From positions 310,001-374,000 of the forward strand of contig NZ_BMMQ01000003.1 of the NCBI RefSeq assembly GCF_014646015.1: a stretch of DNA of 64,000 nt, written 5' to 3'. Made by a program: the position numbers and the translations under genes. Origin of the DNA: Microbacterium nanhaiense (GTDB lineage Bacteria; Actinomycetota; Actinomycetes; Actinomycetales; Microbacteriaceae). This document shows positions 18,097 to 26,686 of the stretch, one piece after another (position 1 is the first letter of the stretch; each line of letters starts with the position of its first letter). The notes beneath the pieces were generated by a model that saw nothing but the letters and a program-made list of their open reading frames with translations, was not told where the DNA came from and searched no databases.

Positions 18097-18555
18097 ATGA
18101 GGTGGACGTCTCGCGCACGCCGGGAACGGCAGGAATCTCCGAAGCCGCGATCAGCGCGTCACGGCCGGCACGGGCGCGTCGGACGAAGCGCCCTGACGAA
18201 GCCGCCGCTGCCGGCGATCGGGTCGCGCTACGACCGGTTCAACATGGTCTTCCTCGCCGCGGTCGACCTGCTTCGCCGCGAGTGGCCGGAGCTGAAGGAC
18301 GTGCGTTTCGAGCTCGGATCCCTCCCGGTCGGCGAGACGGGCGAGCGCATGCCGCGCTGGACCGTCGATCGCGCGAACAACCTCGTCATCGTGCACCGCG
18401 TCGTCGTCGAGCGCCTCGACAAGGCCCACGGGCAGCCCCTGAACCGCACGGACGAGTTCCACCGCCGGCTTCTCATCGAGAATGCGGTGTTCGGCGGCGC
18501 CGCCGAATATCTGGGGCGCGATCCCTACGACCTCGGGGCCGACCCGTTCCACTGA
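18097..18555 (+). CDS. Metallopeptidase-like family protein lacking HExxH
   Basis: A 152-residue protein with a basic N-terminal tail (1-35), then a domain resembling the small zincin family PF06262 as found in Actinobacteria (FNMVFLAAVDLLRREWPELKDVRFELG... MPRWTVDR...). The region where the zinc motif is expected reads TDEFHRRLLIENAVFGGAAEYLG and has no HExxH, so peptidase activity is doubtful. ATG 18097 is leaderless, with TAAGCT 6 nt upstream. The 3' end overlaps the convergent RDD gene by 31 bp. Confidence 0.78.
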   Translation: MRWTSRARRERQESPKPRSARHGRHGRVGRSALTKPPLPAIGSRYDRFNMVFLAAVDLLRREWPELKDVRFELGSLPVGETGERMPRWTVDRANNLVIVHRVVVERLDKAHGQPLNRTDEFHRRLLIENAVFGGAAEYLGRDPYDLGADPFH

Positions 18556-19382
18556 TCCCCCGAGAAGGGATCCCGGCCCGCCAGGGCACTCGCCCGCTCG
18601 CGCTCCGCGCGGAGCATGCGCGCCTCGCGTTCGCGTCGCACGGCCGCGACGCCCTGGAGGACCGCCTCGGCGGGCGCCTGGGGGAGCGGCGTGACATAGG
18701 GTGCGATATCGGCGACGAGCTCGGAGGCGATGCGGGCGCGGGCGGCGGGCGAGAGCTTCGAGGCCCCCGATGAGAAGCGCGTCACCTGCGCGTCGAGACG
18801 GTCCGGCAGGCGGGCGACGTCGGCGACGCGCGCCCAGCCGGCGAGCTGTTCGGGGATCCCCGGCGACGGATCCGGGAGCCGCGTGCGCCGCGCTCGCTCG
18901 CTGTAGGTTCCGGCGACGAGGTCGCCGAGGCGCTGCGCACGCGGCGTGAACATGCCGACGATGAGGGCGACGCCGCCGAACGACATGTAGATTTCGAGCA
19001 CGCCGAGAAGCCCTCGCACGAACGCGTGCCGGAAGCCGATTGCGCCGCCGTCGCTGCGCACGATGCGGCCGCCCGCGGCGAGCTTGCCGAGGCTGCGCCC
19101 GCCCGAGAGCGTCTCGACCGTGATCGGCAGCACGGCGAAGCAGACGACGAGCACAACGACCGAGAAGATGCGGTACGTGCCCTCGTCGAGCACACCCGCG
19201 TCGACGAGGGATCCGGCGCCGAACACCGCGAGCGCGAGGTAGGCGAGCCATCCGATGAGGGCGTCGATCAGGCCGCCGAGCAGCCGGAGGCCGAGCCCGA
19301 GCGGCTGTCGATCGAGAGCGACGGCCTCGCCGGTGAGGATCTCGTCCTCGGCGACGAGCGCGCGCGGTCCGGAGATCGTCAT
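18525..19382 (-). CDS. RDD family membrane protein
   Basis: A 285-residue protein. The RDD domain (about 27-160) begins LGLGLRLLGGLIDALIGWLAYLAL and has the characteristic GRSLGKLAAGGRIVRSDG and PRAQRLGDLVAGT stretches, with three or so membrane helices. The C-terminal ~115 residues are charged and helical. ATG 19382 is chosen because TTAACT (minus strand 19389-19394) ends 6 nt upstream; earlier in-frame starts overlap the divergent gene. RDD and SpoIIM-like genes are often paired back to back in Actinobacteria. Function unclear. Confidence 0.87.
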   Translation of the reverse strand: MTISGPRALVAEDEILTGEAVALDRQPLGLGLRLLGGLIDALIGWLAYLALAVFGAGSLVDAGVLDEGTYRIFSVVVLVVCFAVLPITVETLSGGRSLGKLAAGGRIVRSDGGAIGFRHAFVRGLLGVLEIYMSFGGVALIVGMFTPRAQRLGDLVAGTYSERARRTRLPDPSPGIPEQLAGWARVADVARLPDRLDAQVTRFSSGASKLSPAARARIASELVADIAPYVTPLPQAPAEAVLQGVAAVRREREARMLRAERERASALAGRDPFSGDQWNGSAPRS

Positions 19383-19419
19383 TCCCCCAGTTAACCAGAC
19401 AGCCCGTAGGCTGAAGGCG
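19383..19419. promoter_or_regulatory. Divergent leaderless promoters for RDD and SpoIIM-like genes
   Basis: In 37 bp, TTAACT on the minus strand (19389-19394) lies 6 nt from ATG 19382, and TAGGCT on the plus strand (19407-19412) lies 7 nt from ATG 19420. Neither gene has room for a ribosome binding site. Confidence 0.6.
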
Positions 19420-20415
19420 ATGAATCTCGACGCGATGGTTGACGAGCGGCGGGCCGAGTGGGAGCGCCTCGACGCCCTCGCGCGCCGCAAGCGACTCACG
19501 GGCGCCGAAGTGGACGAATTCGTGCACCTCTACCGGTCCGCCTCCGCGGATCTCGCGGGGATCAAGACCGCCGTCGGTCGCTCGCCGGTCGCCGATCACC
19601 TGTCCGGGATCCTCTCGCGCGCCCGGCTGAAGATCACGGGCGCGCCGGACAACATGCTGCGGCAGGTGCCTCGCTTCTTCGCGCGGCAGTTGCCGGCCGC
19701 GCTCTACCGGATCCGCTGGCTCACGCTCGCCGTGACGACCGTGTTCGTCGCGATCGTCGCGCTGATCGCATGGTGGATGCAGCAGGATCCGGCCTATATG
19801 GCGGCCATGGGTGACGAGACGCAGCTGCGGCAGTACGCCGAGAGCGACTTCGCCGACTATTACAGCGACCATCCCGAGACGGTGTTCGCCGGCATGGTGT
19901 GGTCGAACAACGCCTGGATCGCCGCGCAGACGATCATGTTCGGCATCACCGGGATCTGGCCCGTGTACGTCATCGCGCAGAACGCGGTCGGCCTCGGGAC
20001 CTCGGCCGCGGTGATGAACTGGTACGGTCACGGCGACGACTTCATCCTCCTCATCCTCCCGCACGGGCTCCTCGAGATGACCAGCATCTTCGTGGCGGGC
20101 GCCGCCGGGCTGCGGATCTTCTGGGCCTGGATCGCGCCCGGCGCGCGCAGTCGCGGATCCGCTCTCGCCTCCGAGGGGCGCGCGCTCGCGACGGTTGTCG
20201 TGGGGCTCATGCTCTCGCTCGCGGTATCGGGCGTGATCGAGGGCTTCGTGACGCGGCAGGAATGGCATCCGGCGATCAAGATCGGCATCGGCGCGCTCGC
20301 GCTCGCGGCGTTCCTGTTCTACATGCTGGTCATCGGCGGGCGCGCGGCCCGCGACGGCGAGACCGGCGACCTCACGGAGTACGAGGCCGGCACCACCCGC
20401 CTCGTCTCCGGCTGA
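19420..20415 (+). CDS. Stage II sporulation protein M-like membrane protein
   Basis: A 331-residue protein with a cytosolic helical N-terminus (RLTGAEVDEFVHLYRSASADL) and then about six transmembrane helices, including WIAAQTIMFGITGIWPVYV and the PHGLLEMTSIFVAGAAGLRIFW motif typical of SpoIIM-family (DUF95) proteins. This organism type does not sporulate; in non-sporulating Actinobacteria the role is unknown. Leaderless start: TAGGCT 7 nt before ATG 19420. Confidence 0.9.
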   Translation: MNLDAMVDERRAEWERLDALARRKRLTGAEVDEFVHLYRSASADLAGIKTAVGRSPVADHLSGILSRARLKITGAPDNMLRQVPRFFARQLPAALYRIRWLTLAVTTVFVAIVALIAWWMQQDPAYMAAMGDETQLRQYAESDFADYYSDHPETVFAGMVWSNNAWIAAQTIMFGITGIWPVYVIAQNAVGLGTSAAVMNWYGHGDDFILLILPHGLLEMTSIFVAGAAGLRIFWAWIAPGARSRGSALASEGRALATVVVGLMLSLAVSGVIEGFVTRQEWHPAIKIGIGALALAAFLFYMLVIGGRAARDGETGDLTEYEAGTTRLVSG

Positions 20416-20439
20416 CCCCGGGTGCGCCTGGCGCCCCGC

Positions 20440-20516
20440 GCCTCGGCCCGGGCCGGGCCCACGCCCAGGCCCTCACGCCCCGGCCCTCACGCCCCGGGCC
20501 TCGCGCCCCGGCCCGG
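20440..20516. repeat. Very G+C-rich short direct repeats
   Basis: This stretch after the SpoIIM-like gene repeats units like GGCCCTCACGCCCC, with self-complementary CCCGGGCC blocks. It runs straight into the first palindromic element. No gene seen. Confidence 0.5.
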
Positions 20517-20583
20517 GCCGTTCATATGACACCTTTCGCCACTTCTCGCGCGGATGACTACGCACATGTGTCATTCGAACGGC
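20517..20583. repeat. Palindromic element L1 (67 bp)
   Basis: Left arm GCCGTTCATATGACAC and right arm GTGTCATTCGAACGGC are complementary at 14 of 16 positions. The interior differs from the tandem array further on, but the arms are the same family. It lies on the 3' side of the DUF559 gene. Confidence 0.8.
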
Positions 20584-20610
20584 GTGGGGACGGATTGGGC
20601 GTGGGTCCTC

Positions 20611-20678
20611 GCCGTTCGTATGACCCTTTTGAGGTGATGTGGGGTGGGGTGACCGGGTAAAGGTGTCATTTGAACGGC
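20611..20678. repeat. Palindromic element L2 (68 bp)
   Basis: Left arm GCCGTTCGTATGACCC and right arm GTGTCATTTGAACGGC are nearly complementary and of the same family as L1 and the array. It ends 22 bp before the last base of the DUF559 coding sequence (stop at 20701), so it could also act as its 3' end. Confidence 0.8.
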
Positions 20679-20700
20679 GTGGCGGGTGGCGGGTGAGCGG

Positions 20701-21666
20701 TCACGTGAAGGAGGCCGCGAGGACGCGTGCGGTCCGTGACGGATCCCACCCGCCGGCCAGCAGCGCGGCGCGCACGCGCGCGGCGAGCCGGTACGGATCC
20801 GCGAGCAATTCCTTCGTGACCTCGATCACGTTCCACCCGGCGGCGCGGAGGCGCGCGATGCGCTCGACGTCGGCCGCATAGGTGCGCGCGTGCTGCTCGC
20901 CCTGGTATTCGACGATGACGTGGAAATCGGGGAAGCACATGTCGACGCATCCGAGGAAGGTTCCCCGGCTGTCGCGGATGTCGCGGTTCAGCTCGGGCAT
21001 CGGCAGCCCGGCGCGGAGGAGCGCGATCCTGGTCATCGATTCTCGCGGCGACCACGAATCGACCGCGATGAGCTCGAGAGCGGCACGAAGCTTCGCGCCG
21101 CCGATGCGGCGACCGGCGAACACGGCGGCGCGCAGTTCGCCGATCGTCGCGAGGGGTGGCGTGCCGGCGCCCGGTCGTCCGTCGCGCCACACCCGGCACA
21201 GGTAGTCGCCCGCGACGACGAGGGTGTCGAGGGAGCGGTGGGAGAGCATCGCCCACGTCGTTGCGGGCGATGCAACGGGAAGCCCGTCGCGGAGCACTCG
21301 GCGCGCCATCCTCGGGAGCGCTCGATGCCCCGTGAGGCCCGCCACGCGAGGGAAGCTTGCGTTGCCGAACACCGTGACGTGAAGCTCCTCGCGCACGTGA
21401 ATCGGCACGCCCCATGCGGCCGCGGCGGTCTCGTGGCTGAAGAACTGATTCGGCCCGAGGAGCGGCGCCGCGGCGCGGGCGAGACGGAGGACCCTGTGCT
21501 CGGGCGGAGCATCGTCGGGTTCGGGCGGCAGGGTCGTTCGTGCGCCGCGGAAGGGGGCCATGAGGTCGGATCCGTTGAGGCGGCTCCGGCTGACGCCCAT
21601 GGAGATTGCCTCGGAGACGTGGAAGGCGGATCCGAGTTGCTCGGGCAGCGGGGTGCGTGCGGTCAT
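20701..21666 (-). CDS. DUF559-type nuclease-like protein with AbiEi-like N-terminus
   Basis: A 321-residue protein. The N-terminal ~90 residues resemble the winged-helix region of AbiEi-like proteins (LPEQLGSAFHVSEAISMGVSRSRLNGSDL). The C-terminal domain (~205-320) has the Vsr/DUF559 PD-(D/E)XK arrangement: Asp242 in GCVDMCFPDF, then Glu253 and Gln255 in VEYQGEQH, a probable metal-dependent nuclease site. ATG 21666 is chosen because upstream in-frame ATGs would fall in or beyond repeat R0. No Shine-Dalgarno is obvious. No antitoxin, methylase or transposase gene is adjacent, and palindromes flank it on both sides. Biological role unknown. Confidence 0.82.
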   Translation of the reverse strand: MTARTPLPEQLGSAFHVSEAISMGVSRSRLNGSDLMAPFRGARTTLPPEPDDAPPEHRVLRLARAAAPLLGPNQFFSHETAAAAWGVPIHVREELHVTVFGNASFPRVAGLTGHRALPRMARRVLRDGLPVASPATTWAMLSHRSLDTLVVAGDYLCRVWRDGRPGAGTPPLATIGELRAAVFAGRRIGGAKLRAALELIAVDSWSPRESMTRIALLRAGLPMPELNRDIRDSRGTFLGCVDMCFPDFHVIVEYQGEQHARTYAADVERIARLRAAGWNVIEVTKELLADPYRLAARVRAALLAGGWDPSRTARVLAASFT

Positions 21667-21721
21667 GCGTCGAGCGTGGCCGCTTCTGCCGGATCCCGTT
21701 TTGTCTCTCCACAAGCCGTCC

Positions 21722-21788
21722 GCCGTTGACATGACACGTTTCCCCAGTTCGCATGGGAAAAACGCGCGATAAGTGTCATTTCGAGGGT
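21722..21788. repeat. Palindromic element R0, upstream of the DUF559 gene
   Basis: Left arm GCCGTTGACATGACAC and right end GTGTCATTTCGAGGGT match the repeat family with some decay on the right. It lies 55 bp upstream of the DUF559 start codon, where promoter or operator function would be expected. Confidence 0.7.
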
Positions 21789-21929
21789 GGGAAAGAGGTG
21801 CCTGGGGATTGGTAAACGGGGTCCCAGCGGTACCTGCGTGCGAGGACCGTCGATCGCGCGAGTGGCGCCCGACGATCCCCGCGCAATGGATATCCGGATC
21901 CACAGCGAACGCGTCGCGTCCGCGAGCCG

Positions 21930-22370
21930 ACCCGTTCGAATGACGCGTGTGAAGGGTGAGCGGCCCCGCAACCGGCGAAACGTGTCATTTCTAGGGCGGG
22001 CACCCGTTGGGATGACACGCGTGAGGGGTCGCGCGCCCCGCCACTAGCGAAAGGTGTCATTTCAACGGTGAGGGCACCCGTTCATATGACACGCGTGCAC
22101 GGTCACGCGCCCGGCAACTAGCGAAAGGTGTCATTTCAACGGTGAGGGCACCCGTTCATATGACACGCGTGAGGGGTTACGCGCCCCGCGACTATCGACA
22201 AGTGTCATATGAACGGTGAGGGCACCCGTTCGTATGACACCCGTGAGGGGTCACGCGCCCCGCCACTAGCGAAAGGTGTCATCTCAACGGTGAGGGCACC
22301 CATTCATATGACACGCGTGTGCGGTCTCGCGCCCGGCGACTAGCGAAAGGTGTCATATGAACGGCAGGCG
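21930..22370. repeat. Tandem array of palindromic repeats, 74-bp period
   Basis: Units begin at 21930 (degenerate), 22002, 22076, 22150, 22224 and 22298; the last five are spaced exactly 74 bp. Each has outer arms CCGTTCATATGACAC and GTGTCATNTNAACGG, perfect over 15 bp in the unit 22152-22216. Most have an inner dyad GCGTGA-GGGG-TCACGC, then a block like CACTAGCGAAAG. The linker TGAGGGCAC joins the right arm of one unit to the left arm of the next, itself flanked by AACGG/CCGTT, so alternative pairings exist. No open frame of interest. The stretch 21789-21929 between R0 and the array shows no gene and no clear repeat. Confidence 0.9.
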
Positions 22371-22439
22371 CGGCACGCGCAGGAGGGTGGCACGGGCGTG
22401 AGGGGCCCGGGGGGAGAGAAAAGAGTGAGGAGAGAGTGG

Positions 22440-22868
22440 CTAGGCGCAGTCGTTGCAGATGCCGCGGAAGGTCACGGCGGCCTCGAGGATGCGCATGCCG
22501 TGGGGGTCGGAGGGGGTGAGGCACGGGGCCTCGCCGACCACGCACTCGACGTCCTCGACGCGGCCGCAGACCACGCACTGCACGTGGTGATGATTGTCGC
22601 CGCGGGCGAGTTCGTAGAGCGAGCTCGCCGCACCCGGCAGGCTCACGCGCTGCGCGATGCGGGCATCGGTCAGGTCGTTGACGATTCCGTGCACCGTCTG
22701 CAGGGCGATGCCGGGGATGTCGCGGTGCACCATCTCGTGCAGTGCATCGACCGGGGCGTGGGCGCTCTGCGAAAGAGCCTCGAGAACGGCGACGCGCTGG
22801 GCCGTCACGCGGAGCCCCGCGGTGCGCAGTCGCGCCGGCGCATCGACGGGGGCGTGCACGTGGGTCAT
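22440..22868 (-). CDS. Fur-family transcriptional regulator
   Basis: A 142-residue protein: winged helix (LRTAGLRVTAQRVAVLEALSQ) followed by a dimerisation domain with HHHVQCVVCGRVEDVEC and a C-terminal CNDC, together two CxxC pairs for structural zinc. It may be a FurA/CatR- or Zur-type repressor; the effector metal or peroxide sense cannot be fixed from sequence, and no catalase gene is adjacent. The ATG at 22868 has TAGACT (minus strand 22875-22880) 6 nt upstream, so it is leaderless. Confidence 0.9.
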   Translation of the reverse strand: MTHVHAPVDAPARLRTAGLRVTAQRVAVLEALSQSAHAPVDALHEMVHRDIPGIALQTVHGIVNDLTDARIAQRVSLPGAASSLYELARGDNHHHVQCVVCGRVEDVECVVGEAPCLTPSDPHGMRILEAAVTFRGICNDCA

Positions 22869-22874
22869 GGGGCA

Positions 22875-22898
22875 AGTCTAGCTTGTTCTGAATCATTC
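22875..22898 (-). promoter_or_regulatory. Fur-family gene promoter with candidate operator dyad
   Basis: TAGACT on the minus strand at 22875-22880 is the likely -10. Just upstream, GAATCATTC at 22890-22898 is a perfect 4+1+4 dyad in an A+T-rich stretch, positioned where a repressor would block this promoter. Autoregulation is inferred. Confidence 0.5.
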
Positions 22899-22923
22899 GG
22901 ATCTGGGTGCGGACACAGCGGAT

Positions 22924-22952
22924 TTGTCAACGCGTGTCGGGGAGCGTATCGT
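22924..22952 (+). promoter_or_regulatory. Promoter of the MHS transporter gene
   Basis: TTGTCA (22924-22929) and TATCGT (22947-22952) are separated by 17 bp, close to the primary sigma consensus. An AAGGA Shine-Dalgarno (22991-22995) precedes the ATG at 23001, leaving a leader of roughly 40 nt. Confidence 0.6.
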
Positions 22953-23000
22953 AATGGGAAAGCGTTTACCGACGCGATCGACGACGATTCAAGGAACACA

Positions 23001-24314
23001 ATGACGTCAACCGCAGTACCGGGCACACCAACCTCGACGAAGAAGGGCCAGGGCGGCCGAGCCGCGCTGAGCGGATGGCTCGGAAGCACCCTCGAGTACT
23101 ACGACTTCTCGATCTACGCCTCCGCGGCGGCACTGGTCTTCCCGACGGTGTTCTTCCCGTCCGAGGATCCGGCGATCGCGATCATCGCGTCGCTCGCGAC
23201 CTACGGCGTCGGCTACGTCGCCCGCCCCCTCGGCGCGTTCGTGCTCGGCCACTTCGGCGACCGGCACGGCCGCAAGAAGCTCCTGGTCTTCGCCATGCTG
23301 CTCATGGGCATCACGACGTTCCTGGTCGGCTGCCTGCCCAGCTATTCGCAGGTGGGGCTGCTCGCACCGGCCATGCTGGTCGTGCTGCGCCTGATCCAGG
23401 GCTTCGCGGTTTCGGGAGAGCTCGGCGGCGCGACGACTATGATCGCCGAGCACGCAGACAAGAACAAGCGCGGCCTGCTGATGAGCTTCGCCCTGCAGGG
23501 CACCCAGTTCGGAAGCATCCTTGCCCAGGCGAGCTTCATTCCGCTGTCGCACTTCCTCTCGCACGAGGATCTCATCGCCTGGGGATGGCGCGTGCCGTTC
23601 TTCCTGAGCGCCGTCGTCGTCATCGTTGCGCTCATCATCCGCGCGAAGCTTGACGAGACGCCCGTCTTCACCGACAAGACGGCCGTGAAGGGCCGCATGC
23701 CGATCGTCGAGCTGTTCCGCACCTCCGGCGGTGCGCTGTTCCGCGCCGTGCTCATGGGCATGGCGAACGTCATCGGCACGACCGTCGTCGTCTTCGGCAC
23801 GACCTACGCCACGCAGGAGGCCTACGGCGTCCAGATGGATGCCGACGTGTACCTATGGATCCCCGTCGTCGCGAACATCGCCGCGATCATCCTCATCCCG
23901 GTGTTCGGCCTGCTGTCCGACAAGATCGGTCGCCGCCCGTTCCTCATCTTCGGGCCTCTCCTCGGCGGAATCGTCGCCGTGCCGTACCTCTTCGTCGTGC
24001 AGGCGCACAACATCGGCCTCACCGTCGTCCTCGCCATCCTCAGCTTCGGCATCATGTACCAGATGTTCAACGCGACCTACGCGAGCTTCTTCCAGGAGAT
24101 GTTCCCGACGGAGACGCGCGTCACGGGCTTCGCGCTCTCGCAGAACATCGCCCTGTTCATCACGGGCCTCATGCCGTCGCTCTTCGCCGTCATCGCGCCG
24201 CCGTCGAGCGGACACGTGCCGCTGATCATCGGCCTCGTGACCTGCGTGCTCTGCGTCGCCTCGTCGGCCGCGGCGTTCTTCTCGAAGGAAACCGCGAACA
24301 AGGACATCGCCTAA
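23001..24314 (+). CDS. MHS-family (major facilitator) transporter
   Basis: A 437-residue protein with twelve predicted helices. GHFGDRHGRKKLL after helix 2 and DKIGRRPFLIFG after helix 8 are the paired MFS loop motifs, and LEYYDFSIYASAAALVFPTVFF near the N-terminus is the hallmark of the metabolite:H+ symporter (ShiA/ProP/KgtP) group. It probably imports a carboxylate or betaine-like solute; the substrate is not determined. The long frame extending to 22350 is antisense to the fur-like gene, and ATG 23001 with AAGGA is the real start. Confidence 0.92.
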   Translation: MTSTAVPGTPTSTKKGQGGRAALSGWLGSTLEYYDFSIYASAAALVFPTVFFPSEDPAIAIIASLATYGVGYVARPLGAFVLGHFGDRHGRKKLLVFAMLLMGITTFLVGCLPSYSQVGLLAPAMLVVLRLIQGFAVSGELGGATTMIAEHADKNKRGLLMSFALQGTQFGSILAQASFIPLSHFLSHEDLIAWGWRVPFFLSAVVVIVALIIRAKLDETPVFTDKTAVKGRMPIVELFRTSGGALFRAVLMGMANVIGTTVVVFGTTYATQEAYGVQMDADVYLWIPVVANIAAIILIPVFGLLSDKIGRRPFLIFGPLLGGIVAVPYLFVVQAHNIGLTVVLAILSFGIMYQMFNATYASFFQEMFPTETRVTGFALSQNIALFITGLMPSLFAVIAPPSSGHVPLIIGLVTCVLCVASSAAAFFSKETANKDIA

Positions 24315-24323
24315 GCTCCACGC

Positions 24324-24369
24324 AAAGAGGGGGCCGGGTCGTGCATCGTCACGACCCGGCCCCCTCTTT
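24324..24369. terminator. Bidirectional hairpin terminator, 20-bp perfect stem
   Basis: Arms 24324-24343 and 24350-24369 are perfect complements around CATCGT, flanked by A- and T-rich ends (AAAG at the left, CTTTT at the right). It can serve the convergent transporter gene (stop 24314) and the DUF58 operon (stop 24378). Confidence 0.88.
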
Positions 24370-24377
24370 TCTGCGTT

Positions 24378-25687
24378 CTACAGCCGCCCGGCCTTCTTGA
24401 GCGCGAGGTACCGGTCGGCGATCCGGGGCGGAAGCGCCTCCGGGGTGTCGGCGACGGCCTCCGCGCCGGCGCGGCCGATGGCGCGGGCCACGAGCGCCGC
24501 ATCCTGCGTCGTCGCCTCGGCGGCCGCCGCGCGGTACAGCTCGGTCACGGATCCGCCCGCGCGGGCCGCGTCCCTGAGCTCCGCGTCCGTGACCGTGCCG
24601 ACGAGGACGCTCGTCGAGCCACCGGGCAGCGCCGCGAGGCGGGTGAGGAAGCCTCGCGACGACGACACCGCCTCCTGGGCGGTGAGGATCACGACGAGGC
24701 TGGGGCGCCGGGTGAGGCGTCGCGCCTCGGCGAAGGCCGCGTCCCAGTCGGTGTCGATCAGCTGGGCCTCGACGGCGGCGAGCGCGTCCGAGATCTCCGG
24801 CAGGAGCCGCGGCCCGTCGACGCCCGTCACGCGGGCGCGGACGACGCGGTCGAAGGCCAGCAGATGCACGTGGTCGCCCGCCCTGTTCGCAAGCGCGGCG
24901 AGCAGCATGGCTGCCTCGAAACTTGCGTCTAGTCGCGTCTCGTCGCCCACGCGCGCCGCCGCCGTGCGGCCCGTGTCGACGATGATCGTCACGTGCCGGT
25001 CGCGCTCCGGCCGCCACGTGCGCAGCATGGTCGAGGTCGACCGCGCGGTCGCGCGCCAATCGATCGAGCGCACGTCGTCTCCCTGCACGTACTCACGCAG
25101 GGAGTCGAACTCGGTGCCGCGCCCGCGCACCTGCAGCGAGGTGGATCCGTCGAGCTCGCGCAGCCGCTGAACCCGGCTCGCGAGGTGCCTGCGCGCGCGG
25201 AACGGGGGCAGGATCCGGATCGCGCCGGGGGCGGGGAGCGTGCGCTGTCGCCCCGCGAACCCGAGGGGCCCGAGCACCCGCACGGCGACGAACTCGCTGC
25301 GCAGCTCGCCGCGTCGGCGCGGCGCGAGCGGTATCTGGATCGTGCGCGACTCGCGCGGGGGGATCGCGACGGCGTAGCGCGTTCCGGGCGCCCCCGCGGT
25401 CGGCTGCCATCCGTCGCGCACGCGGGCCCGGATCATGCGTTCGCCGGTGTTGATCAGCTGGAGTCGCGTCGCGACGGCGTCGCCGAGCTTCGCGCGCGCG
25501 GGCACGTCGCGCGAGATCTCGAGGGCTCCCGGATCCGGTGCCGCCCGCACATCGGCGACGACGACCACCGTCGCGATCAGCAACCAGATCGCGAGCACGG
25601 CCCACGGGCTGGCACCAGCCGCGCCGAGCACCACGATGGGCACGACGCCCGCCGCGATCAGGAGCGGGAAGCGGCCGGTGAGGTACA

Positions 25688-25688
<1 letters not shown>
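24378..25688 (-). CDS. DUF58 domain protein (MoxR-associated)
   Basis: A 436-residue protein with two membrane helices near the N-terminus (about 8-42), a beta-rich middle, and the DUF58 signature DSLREYVQGDDVRSIDWRATAR around residue 240, followed by a von Willebrand A-like fold (VTIIVDTGRT). The start ATG 25688 shares one base with the MoxR stop (TGATG), so translation is coupled. DUF58 proteins pair with MoxR ATPases and probably help assemble or activate an envelope complex. Confidence 0.9.

Positions 25689-26682
<994 letters not shown>

Positions 26683-26686
<4 letters not shown>

Noticed and set aside
18151-20268. 705-residue minus-strand frame
   Set aside because: Low-complexity Arg/His/Asp-rich translation overlapping three supported genes; typical of G+C-rich shadows.
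20416-20700. Small gene in the G+C-rich gap after the SpoIIM-like gene
   Set aside because: The frames here are made of repeat sequence and lack start signals; the region is explained by short repeats and two palindromic elements.
21930-22370. CRISPR array
   Set aside because: Whole 74-bp units are conserved and no unique spacers separate short repeats; there are no cas genes in the window.
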